Source: Reyranella sp.
GTDB lineage: Bacteria > Pseudomonadota > Alphaproteobacteria > Reyranellales > Reyranellaceae
Length of the DNA stretch: 13,482 nucleotides
Reading direction: 5' to 3'
NCBI GenBank assembly: GCA_030679805.1
Contig: JAUXST010000907.1
Location: 1-13,482, forward strand
Positions 6,683 to 13,136 of the stretch are shown here, piece after piece (the stretch's first letter is position 1; every line of letters starts with the position of its first letter). Under the pieces are notes generated by a model, which saw only the letters and a program-made list of their open reading frames with translations, had not been told where the DNA came from and did no database searches. The position numbers and the translations under genes were made by a program.

Positions 6683-8266
6683 GAGCTGCAGGAGGGTGTC
6701 GACGGTGTCGGCCTCGGCTGCTGGCTTATCCCTACGGATGCGATGGATACGGGGAAAGCGTAGCGCCAGGCCCGATTTGTGGCGGCTGGACCGGGCGATG
6801 CCGTCGAAGGCGATTTCCAGCACCAGCTCCTGCGTCACCTCGCGCACCGGCCCGAAGCGGTCGGTGGTGTGGTCGCGCACCCATTTGTCGAGCCAGCGCA
6901 GCTCCTCGTCGGTGAAGCCGAAATAGGCTTTGCCGACCGGCGCCAGCTCGCGCTTGCCCTCGACGGTCTCCGAGCGTGCTGGGCGCCAGCAGCCGAAAGT
7001 GAAGTCGGAGTAGAACGAGCTGCGCTTGCCGTGGCCGCGCTGGGCGTACATCAGCACGCAGTCGGCCAGCATCGGGTCGCGCTTCCATTTGAACCATGGT
7101 CCCTTGGGCCGGCCGGCGAGATAGCTGCTGTCGCCGCGCTTCAGCATCAGTCCCTCGATGCCGTCGCTCTTCATGGCCTCGCGCAACTCGGCAAGATGGG
7201 GCCAGTCCCGGAAGCTCACGAGCGGCGAGAGATCGAAGCGTGCGCGCGGCGTCGCCGCCATCCAGGCTTCGAGGCGGGCACGGCGCTCGTCGAAGGGCAG
7301 GCCGCGCAGATCCTCGTCCCCGAGCTGCAGCACGTCGTAGAGGCGGACGTGAGCCGGGTGTTCCTTGAGCATCTTGGGCGTCACCGACTTGCGGTTCAGC
7401 CGCTGCTGCAGGTCGTTGAACGGGGCCACGGCCTCCTCGCGCCGCACCAGCAGCTCACCGTCGAACACGCCGTCGAAATCGATGGCTTCGACGATGTCGG
7501 GAAAGGCGTTGGAGACATCCTCGCCGGCGCGACTATAAAGCCGTTTTACGCCGCCCGAGGCCGCGACCTGCACGCGGATACCGTCCCATTTCCATTCGGC
7601 GCGGAAATGCGCCGGGTCGAGCGTGTCGAGTTCGGCGCGGTCGATGGGATTGGCCAGCATCGGCGGCAGGAAAGCGCCGCCAGCATTGGTCTGCGGCCGG
7701 GGTCCATCCGACAGAAGCCAGTCGAACAGCGGCCTGTAGGGCGGCGAGAGGCCGTGCCAGATCTCCTCGACGGCATCGACCGGCTGGTGGCCGATATTGG
7801 CCGCAGCCTGCTTGGCGAGACGGACCGAGACACCCACCCGCAAGGCGCCCGTCAGCAACTTCAGAAGCGCCCAGCGTCCCGTCGAATCGAGCGCATCCAG
7901 CCAGCGCTTCAGGATCGCTGGCGTCTGAGTCTTGGTGGCGCGCTGCAGGGTCTCGACCACCTCGCCCAGGGAAGGCGGCGGTCCCGATGCGGGGTCGGTT
8001 TCCCAGATGAGTGCCAGCGTTTCGGCGAGATCGCCGACATAGTCGTAGGAGAGGGCGAAGAGTTCCTCGCCGATTTTCTCCTGGCCGAAGCCGCGCAGCT
8101 GGGCCGGTTTGGCGGCGGGAAATTCGAGGCCGCCGGTCAGCGCGGCCAGCGCCCAGCCACGATCTGGATCCGGAGCCGCGCGTAAATAGGTTTCGATCAG
8201 CCGGAGCTTGGCGTTGCGCGCCGATTCGAAGGAGAGCGAATCGAGAAGCTGGGCGAAGGCCTGCAC
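6674..8266 (-). CDS. ATP-dependent DNA ligase of the ligase/exonuclease/Lhr-core repair module
   Basis: This 530-residue ligase seals DNA nicks using ATP and is distinct from the essential NAD-dependent LigA. An N-terminal DNA-binding-like helical region (about 1-200) precedes the nucleotidyltransferase core. Visible core motifs are motif I EWKWDGIR with the adenylated Lys226, YSRAGED (244-250), motif III FDGELLV (268-274), motif IV EGLMLKRG (371-378) and motif V WFKWKRD (391-397). A C-terminal OB domain follows. The GTG at 8266 is chosen because the protein then begins with the 'MQAFAQLLDSLSFESARNAKLRL' pattern seen at the start of this family. It is 3 bases after the exonuclease stop, indicating translational coupling. 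Family knowledge links this ligase with a beta-CASP exonuclease, an Lhr-type helicase and a phosphoesterase; the first two are adjacent here. Proposed role: DNA damage repair. Confidence 0.94.
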   Translation of the reverse strand: MQAFAQLLDSLSFESARNAKLRLIETYLRAAPDPDRGWALAALTGGLEFPAAKPAQLRGFGQEKIGEELFALSYDYVGDLAETLALIWETDPASGPPPSLGEVVETLQRATKTQTPAILKRWLDALDSTGRWALLKLLTGALRVGVSVRLAKQAAANIGHQPVDAVEEIWHGLSPPYRPLFDWLLSDGPRPQTNAGGAFLPPMLANPIDRAELDTLDPAHFRAEWKWDGIRVQVAASGGVKRLYSRAGEDVSNAFPDIVEAIDFDGVFDGELLVRREEAVAPFNDLQQRLNRKSVTPKMLKEHPAHVRLYDVLQLGDEDLRGLPFDERRARLEAWMAATPRARFDLSPLVSFRDWPHLAELREAMKSDGIEGLMLKRGDSSYLAGRPKGPWFKWKRDPMLADCVLMYAQRGHGKRSSFYSDFTFGCWRPARSETVEGKRELAPVGKAYFGFTDEELRWLDKWVRDHTTDRFGPVREVTQELVLEIAFDGIARSSRHKSGLALRFPRIHRIRRDKPAAEADTVDTLLQLLP

Positions 8267-8269
8267 GGC

Positions 8270-9289
8270 TCAGGCGCCTTCTTCCTCGCGACCGGCGAGA
8301 TGCAGCGCCTCGGCGTCGATGCCGATCGAGCGTGCATAGTGGACCAGTGCCTCTTCGCGGCCATGCGTCACCCAGACCTTGGGAGCGCCCACGTCCTTCA
8401 AGGTCTGCGTCAGCTCGGCCCAGTCGGCATGATCGGAGATCACCAGCGGCAGTTCAGCGCCGCGCTGGCGGGCGCGGGCACGCACGCCCATCCAGCCCGA
8501 GCAGAGCGCCGCCACAGGATCGGCGAAACGGCGCGACCAGCGGTCGGCCATGGCCGAGGGCGGGCAGAGCACGATGGCGCCCTTGAAGGTCTCCAGGATC
8601 GCGTCGGAAGCCGGCGCCACGTCGCCGAGATCGATCCCATGGTCCTGATAGAGCTTGCAGAGCGGCAGCAGGGCGCCATGCAGCCAGATCCGCTTGTCGT
8701 AGCCCGCCGCCCGCAGGAGCTTGATCACGCGCTGGCATTTGCCGAGCGCATAAACGCCGACCAGATGCGTGCGTTCGGGAAAAGTGGCGAGCGAGCGCAG
8801 CAGCTTGCCGATCTCGCCAGCATCGGACGGGTGATGGAAGACCGGCAAAGCGAAGGTCGCCTCGGTGATGAAGACGTCGCACGGCACCGGCTCGAAGGGC
8901 GGGCAGGTGGGATCGGGCCGGCGCTTGAAGTCGCCGGACACGACGATGCGCTGGCCCTTGAATGCCAGCACTGCTTGCGCCGAGCCCAGGATATGGCCGG
9001 CTGGTGCGAGGCGGACATCGACTTCGCCGAGACGGACGGTCTCGCCATAGGCCAGCGGCTGCTGCGTGGTATTGGGCATGTCCTCGAAGCGGGCGCGCAT
9101 GATGGCGAGCGTTTCGGGCGTGGCCAGGGCGGCGCGATGACCCGGCCGGGCATGGTCGCCATGGCCATGGGTGATCACGGCACGCGGCACCGCCACGGCG
9201 GGATCGACATAGAAGTCGCCGGGTTCGCAGTAGAGGCCGCGCGGCGTCGGATAGAGCCAGCTACGGGGATTTAGGGTGTCGTTTGCCAT
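8270..9289 (-). CDS. DNA ligase-associated exonuclease (metallo-beta-lactamase/beta-CASP fold)
   Basis: This 339-residue protein is a metal-dependent DNA nuclease related to SNM1/CPSF-type enzymes, expected to trim DNA ends before ligation. Metal-ligand motifs are HGHGDH (41-46), His99 in AGHILGSAQ and Asp120 in VSGDF. Glu143 in ITEATF marks the start of the beta-CASP insertion. C-terminal metal or substrate histidines are His287 in ISDHADW and His309 in VTHG. The N-terminal 'PRGLYCEPGDFYVDP' segment (16-30) is typical of this ligase-associated subfamily and distinguishes it from RNase J. The ATG at 9289 is the only good candidate and has only weak Shine-Dalgarno similarity upstream. It shares a 27-base head-to-head gap with the helicase and precedes the ligase by 3 bases. 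It may process ends for the ligase, with the helicase opening duplexes. Confidence 0.93.
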   Translation of the reverse strand: MANDTLNPRSWLYPTPRGLYCEPGDFYVDPAVAVPRAVITHGHGDHARPGHRAALATPETLAIMRARFEDMPNTTQQPLAYGETVRLGEVDVRLAPAGHILGSAQAVLAFKGQRIVVSGDFKRRPDPTCPPFEPVPCDVFITEATFALPVFHHPSDAGEIGKLLRSLATFPERTHLVGVYALGKCQRVIKLLRAAGYDKRIWLHGALLPLCKLYQDHGIDLGDVAPASDAILETFKGAIVLCPPSAMADRWSRRFADPVAALCSGWMGVRARARQRGAELPLVISDHADWAELTQTLKDVGAPKVWVTHGREEALVHYARSIGIDAEALHLAGREEEGA

Positions 9290-9295
9290 CGGAAC

Positions 9296-9309
9296 GGGTC
9301 ATCTTACCC
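9296..9309. promoter_or_regulatory. Palindrome in the 27-base gap between exonuclease and helicase
   Basis: GGGTCATCTTACCC is an imperfect palindrome of the form GGGTnAnnTnACCC occupying half of the head-to-head gap. No good -10/-35 pair fits inside the gap, so both promoters must overlap coding sequence. One site here could control both directions. No LexA-type box (GTTC N7 GTTC or its complement) was found in the gap. Confidence 0.35.
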
Positions 9310-9316
9310 AAGAGAT

Positions 9317-11764
9317 ATGGTTCTTCCCGATCTGTTTGCACGCTGGTTCGAAAGTCGCGGCTGGACGCCCCGGCCGCACCAGCTTGCGCTGGTCGATCTT
9401 GCCGAGCGAGGCAAGAGCGCCCTTCTGATCGCGCCCACCGGCGGCGGCAAGACCCTGGCGGGCTTCCTGCCGTCCCTGATCGAACTCACGGAGCGCCGCC
9501 GCAAGGGCGGGGACTTGGCGCACGCCAAGGGCAAGGGCGAGCTGCACACGCTATACATCTCGCCGCTCAAGGCACTGGCCACCGATATCCGACGCAACCT
9601 CGAACTGCCGATCGCCGAAATGAAACTGCCGGTGCGGGCCGAGAGCCGCACGGGCGACACGCCGCAGAGCCGCCGGCTGCGCCAGCGCGAACGGCCGCCG
9701 GACCTCCTGATGACGACGCCCGAGTCGCTGGCCCTGCTGCTGAGCTACCTCGATGCGGCGAAATTCTTCGCCAATCTGAAGTGCGTGATCATCGACGAGC
9801 TGCATGCCTTCGCCACCACCAAGCGCGGCCATCACCTGGCGCTCTGTCTCGCGCGGGTGGCGGCGCTGGCGCCGCAAGCGCGGTTCGTCGGCCTCTCGGC
9901 CACCGTGGCCGACCCACCGGCGCTGGCCGACTATCTCCGCCTGCGCGACGAGCCGGTCGAGATCGTCCTGGGCGAGCCGGGTGCCCAGCCGGTGGTGACC
10001 ATCATCGATGCCCAGGAGCGCATCCCCTGGGGCGGTCACATGGGCCGCCATGCCGTGCCCGAGATCTACAACATCATCCGTCATCACAAGACGTCGATCA
10101 TCTTCGTCAACACCCGCGCCCAGGCCGAACTCGCCTTTGACGCCCTGTGGCGCATCAACGAGGACAATCTGCCGATCGGCCTGCATCACGGATCGCTGGC
10201 CGTCGAGCAGCGCCGCAAGGTCGAGGCGGCGATGGCGGCCGGCAAGCTGCGCGCCGTAGTGGCGACATCGTCGCTCGACCTCGGTATCGATTGGGGCGAC
10301 GTCGATCTGGTGATCCAGATGGGCGCGCCCAAGGGCGTGAGCCGCCTGATGCAGAGGATCGGCCGCGCCAACCACCGGCTGGACGAGCCCAGCCGCGCCA
10401 TGATCGCGCCCGCCAACCGTTTCGAGGTGCTGGAGTCGCTGGCGGCCCTCGAAGCCGTCGAGGCGCGCGAACTCGATGGCGATCCGCCGCGGCCGGCTTG
10501 TCTCGACGTGCTGGCCCAGCACATCGTGGGCACCGCCTGCGCCCAGCCGATCGACCGCGAGGCGTTCTTCCAGGAGGTGCGCCGGGCGCAGCCCTACCGC
10601 GACCTGCCGCGCCAGGATTACGACGACACGTTCGATTTCGTGGCGACCGGCGGCTACGCGCTCGCGGCCTACGACCGTTGGCACCGGCTGAAGGCACTGC
10701 CCGGCGGGCGCTGGATGCTGGCGTCGCCGCTGGTGGCGCGGCAGTTCCGCATGAATGTCGGCACCATCGTCGAGTTGCCGCTCTTGAAAGTGAAGTTGCG
10801 GCGCGGGCCGATCCTGGGCGAGGTCGAGGAGGCTTTTATCCAGGGGCTGGTGCCGGGCGACACCTTCACCTTCGCCGGCCGGCTGTTGCGCTTCGAGGGC
10901 GTGAAGGAGCTGATGGCGCAGTGCTCGCCGGCGACCGGTGGGGGCGACCCCAAGGTACCGGCCTATGGCGGCGGCCGCCTGCCGCTCTCGACCTTCCTGG
11001 CCAACCGCGTGCGCGGCATCCTGCAGGACCCTTCCAGGCATCCCAAGCTGCCCGACGAGGTGCGCGAGTGGCTGCGTATCCAGCGCATCCGCTCGACCCT
11101 GCCGCAGAGCGACCGGCTGCTGATCGAGGGATTCCCGCGCGGCGGCAAGCAGTTCATCGTGGCCTACTGCTTCGAGGGCCGGAACGCCCACCAGACACTG
11201 GGCATGTTGCTGACGCGGCGTATGGAGCGCATGGGGTTGAAGCCGCTGGGCTTCGTCGCCACCGATTATGTGCTGGGCTTGTGGGGGCTCCGGCCGCCGA
11301 CCAAGACCCAACTCGACCAGCTTTTCGACGAGGACATGCTGGGCGACGATCTCGAAGCCTGGATGGACGAATCGACCATGCTGCGGCGCTCGTTCCGCAA
11401 CGTCGCGGTGATCGCCGGCCTGATCGAGCGGCGCTTTCCCGGCGAGGAGAAGTCGCGCCGGCAGGTGACGTTCAGCTCCGACCTGATCTACGACACGCTG
11501 CGCCAGCACGAACCCAGCCACATCCTGCTGCGCGCCACCCGCCAGGATGCGGCCTGGCAGCTTGCCGACCTGAAGCGGCTGGGCGATCTCCTGAAGCACG
11601 CCAAGGGCCGCATCGACTACCGGCGGCTCGACCGCATCTCGCCGCTGGCCGTGCCGGTGCTGCTGGAGATCGGCCGCGAGAGCGTGCTGGGCGGAACGGC
11701 GGAGGACGAACTCCTCGATATGGCGGCGCAGGAACTGATCGAAGAGGCGACGCGACTGTCGTAG
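9317..11764 (+). CDS. Ligase-associated DEXH-box DNA helicase, Lhr-core type
   Basis: This 815-residue superfamily-2 helicase translocates on single-stranded DNA with ATP hydrolysis and unwinds duplexes in DNA damage repair. RecA domain 1 (about 20-205) has Walker A APTGGGKT (39-46), the DEXH box DELH (160-163) and motif III SAT (194-196). RecA domain 2 (about 240-390) has IIFVNTR (261-267), HHGSLA (290-295), motif V ATSSLDLGID (316-325) and motif VI QRIGRANHR (346-354). A winged-helix-like region and the Lhr-core C-terminal domain follow, including 'LRRGPILGEVEEAFIQGLVPG'. The length is that of the short Lhr-core form, without the long C-terminal extension of E. coli Lhr. The ATG at 9317 is preceded by only a weak AAGAG site. 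It diverges from the exonuclease and ligase genes. The usual downstream partner, the PdeM phosphoesterase, is replaced here by a serine hydrolase gene. Confidence 0.95.
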   Translation: MVLPDLFARWFESRGWTPRPHQLALVDLAERGKSALLIAPTGGGKTLAGFLPSLIELTERRRKGGDLAHAKGKGELHTLYISPLKALATDIRRNLELPIAEMKLPVRAESRTGDTPQSRRLRQRERPPDLLMTTPESLALLLSYLDAAKFFANLKCVIIDELHAFATTKRGHHLALCLARVAALAPQARFVGLSATVADPPALADYLRLRDEPVEIVLGEPGAQPVVTIIDAQERIPWGGHMGRHAVPEIYNIIRHHKTSIIFVNTRAQAELAFDALWRINEDNLPIGLHHGSLAVEQRRKVEAAMAAGKLRAVVATSSLDLGIDWGDVDLVIQMGAPKGVSRLMQRIGRANHRLDEPSRAMIAPANRFEVLESLAALEAVEARELDGDPPRPACLDVLAQHIVGTACAQPIDREAFFQEVRRAQPYRDLPRQDYDDTFDFVATGGYALAAYDRWHRLKALPGGRWMLASPLVARQFRMNVGTIVELPLLKVKLRRGPILGEVEEAFIQGLVPGDTFTFAGRLLRFEGVKELMAQCSPATGGGDPKVPAYGGGRLPLSTFLANRVRGILQDPSRHPKLPDEVREWLRIQRIRSTLPQSDRLLIEGFPRGGKQFIVAYCFEGRNAHQTLGMLLTRRMERMGLKPLGFVATDYVLGLWGLRPPTKTQLDQLFDEDMLGDDLEAWMDESTMLRRSFRNVAVIAGLIERRFPGEEKSRRQVTFSSDLIYDTLRQHEPSHILLRATRQDAAWQLADLKRLGDLLKHAKGRIDYRRLDRISPLAVPVLLEIGRESVLGGTAEDELLDMAAQELIEEATRLS

Positions 11765-11791
11765 TCTCGCCGGCAATCAAAGAGGAAACAC

Positions 11792-12910
11792 ATGGGCATT
11801 GCCGACAGTTTGAAGCAGGCGGTCGAGGCCGGCGACGTGCCGGGCGTGGCGGCTGCGGTCGCGACGGTGGACGGGACGATCTTCGAGGGTGCGGTCGGCG
11901 CGCTGAAATCCGACAGCGTGATCTGGGTCGCCTCGATGACCAAGGCGATCACCGGCGCCGCCGCCATGCAGATGGTCGAACAGGGCAAGTTCGGGCTGGA
12001 CACCCCGGCCGCCGACATCGTGCCCGAGATTGCGCGGAAAGAGGTGCTGGTGAGCGTCGACACCGACGGTACGGTGAAGACGCGACCGGCAAGAAGGCCG
12101 ATCACGCTACGCCATCTGCTGACCCACACCTCGGGTATGGGCTACGACACTTGGAACGCCGACATCTTTCGCTACGTCCAGGCCAAGGGTCCGCTCAAGC
12201 CCAATTCGATGGAGATGTTGAGCACGCCCTTGCTGGCCGAGCCGGGCGAGCGCTGGGAGTACTCGATCTCGATCGACTGGGCCGGCCTGATGGTCGAGGC
12301 GGCAAGCGGTATGAAGCTCGACCGCTACATGAAGGACAATCTGTTCGATCCGCTGCGGATGACCGACACCGCCTTCAAGATCGGGCCGGCGATGCGGCCG
12401 CGCAAGGCGGCCGTGTATGTCAGGAACGAGGGGGGTGGCTTCACCGCCACGGACCACGAACTCAACCAGGCGCCCGAAGTGTTCATGGGGGGCGGTGCGC
12501 TCTATTCGACGATCGGCGACTATCTCCGCTTCGCCCGCATGATCATGGCCCACGGCACCCTCGATGGCGTGCGGGTGCTGAATCCGGAGACGGTGGCGCT
12601 GCTGTCGCAGAACGCCATGGGCGACGTTTCCTGCCGGCCGCTCAAGAGCCAGATCCCCGGCCGCAGCACCGATATGAACTTCGTCGACGGCATGAAGTGG
12701 GGTCTCACCTTCATGATCAACCCACATGACTTTCCCGGACGGCGCGCGGCCGGAAGCCTGTCATGGGGTGGGCTCGCCAACAGCTACTACTGGATCGATC
12801 CGGTGAAGAAGGTCACGGGCGTGTGGGCAACGCAGCTATTGCCATTCTACGACGCCCGGGCCGTCGCGCGCTTCGAGGACTTCGAGCGCGGCGTCTACGC
12901 CGCGCTCTGA
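11792..12910 (+). CDS. Beta-lactamase-fold serine hydrolase (class C-like / EstB-type esterase)
   Basis: This 372-residue serine hydrolase belongs to the beta-lactamase/penicillin-binding fold, probably an esterase or amidase rather than an antibiotic-resistance enzyme. The nucleophile motif is S48-M-T-K51. The tyrosine motif is Tyr157-Ser158 in YSISIDWAG, the form seen in EstB-like esterases instead of the YxN of true lactamases. The WGG at 325-327 in LSWGGLANSYYWIDP takes the place of KTG. HTSGM at 112-116 and the FMGGGALYST block (231-240) are further family hallmarks. There is no signal peptide, so a cytoplasmic location is likely. The ATG has a good AGAGGA ribosome site (11781-11786). 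It follows the helicase by 27 bases on the same strand and may be co-transcribed with it. A repair role is not implied by family. Substrate unknown. Confidence 0.92.
   Translation: MGIADSLKQAVEAGDVPGVAAAVATVDGTIFEGAVGALKSDSVIWVASMTKAITGAAAMQMVEQGKFGLDTPAADIVPEIARKEVLVSVDTDGTVKTRPARRPITLRHLLTHTSGMGYDTWNADIFRYVQAKGPLKPNSMEMLSTPLLAEPGERWEYSISIDWAGLMVEAASGMKLDRYMKDNLFDPLRMTDTAFKIGPAMRPRKAAVYVRNEGGGFTATDHELNQAPEVFMGGGALYSTIGDYLRFARMIMAHGTLDGVRVLNPETVALLSQNAMGDVSCRPLKSQIPGRSTDMNFVDGMKWGLTFMINPHDFPGRRAAGSLSWGGLANSYYWIDPVKKVTGVWATQLLPFYDARAVARFEDFERGVYAAL
12884..12907. terminator. Perfect 10-bp hairpin abutting the serine hydrolase stop codon
   Basis: GAGCGCGGCG (12884-12893) and CGCCGCGCTC (12898-12907) are perfect inverted copies around a TCTA tetraloop, ending directly at the TGA. 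It encodes the last eight residues of the protein. No T-run follows, so it is unlike a textbook intrinsic terminator but could pause polymerase or protect the mRNA 3' end. Confidence 0.5.
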
Positions 12911-12933
12911 GGGCCACGCTCTGAAGTTGGCGC

Positions 12934-13068
12934 CTATTTGCGCGCCTTGGCCGGCGCCTGCCGGCCGAGCCAGCCACGGTACTGCAGGTAGGAAGCCCCA
13001 AGGGCGAGGCCGAAGCCGCCGAACGAGAGGCAGACCAGGATCAGGTAATAAAACTCGCTCTTCGTCAT
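12934..13068 (-). CDS. Small single-pass membrane protein, 44 residues, unknown function
   Basis: I do not recognise a characterised family. The 44-residue product has a short polar N-terminus (MTKSEFYY), one hydrophobic segment at about residues 7-27 rich in Leu, Gly and Phe, then 'YLQYRGW' and a basic Arg/Lys/Ala tail, predicting a cytoplasmic C-terminus by the positive-inside rule. GGAG lies 6 bases before the ATG (13075-13078), supporting translation. A perfect palindrome like an FNR/CRP-family site is centred about 60 bases upstream of the ATG. It lies downstream of dnaE2 on the same strand and is convergent with the serine hydrolase. The size and layout recall small respiratory accessory subunits such as CcmD or CcoQ, but their conserved residues are not evident. 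The evidence that it is a real gene is the start site, composition and membrane segment. Confidence 0.65.
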   Translation of the reverse strand: MTKSEFYYLILVCLSFGGFGLALGASYLQYRGWLGRQAPAKARK

Positions 13069-13120
13069 CGGACGCTCCGTTGGAAACGAAACAAGGGTGA
13101 CCGATCGTCGGGCGGCTGCG

Positions 13121-13134
13121 TTGACCTAGGTCAA
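13121..13134. promoter_or_regulatory. Perfect palindrome TTGACCTAGGTCAA, FNR/CRP-family-like site
   Basis: The 14-bp perfect palindrome has the TTGA N6 TCAA layout of FNR/FixK/Dnr-type regulator sites, although the canonical sequence is TTGAT N4 ATCAA. It is 2 bases past the dnaE2 stop and upstream of the small membrane protein, whose ATG is 52 bases away. No good -10 is visible at the class II distance. It could alternatively form a 5-bp stem with a CTAG loop. Confidence 0.5.
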
Positions 13135-13136
13135 TT

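Noticed and set aside
5673..6926. 417-codon plus-strand frame opposite moaA and the ligase end
   Set aside because: It lies antisense to moaA, whose cluster cysteines and GGEP motif are intact, and has no recognisable domain.
6779..8185. 468-codon plus-strand frame opposite the ligase
   Set aside because: It overlaps the ligase, which has all nucleotidyltransferase motifs; the composition is that of a shadow frame.
9290..9316. LexA (SOS) box between exonuclease and helicase
   Set aside because: GAAC occurs at 9292-9295 but the partner half-site at the 7-base spacing is absent, so SOS control is not supported by sequence.
9551..11776. Very long open frame (741 codons) on the minus strand opposite the helicase
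   Set aside because: It is antisense to a helicase with every motif intact. Its translation is low-complexity and rich in Gln, His, Arg and Asp, as expected for the complement of GC-rich coding sequence.
10147..12729. 860-codon plus-strand frame crossing the helicase and serine hydrolase genes
   Set aside because: It is a frame shadow of two real genes, with Arg/Gly/Ala-rich sequence and no motif. It ignores the hydrolase ribosome site and start.
11792..12910. Serine hydrolase as an antibiotic-resistance beta-lactamase
   Set aside because: No signal peptide, YSI instead of YxN, and WGG instead of KTG point to an esterase-type enzyme.
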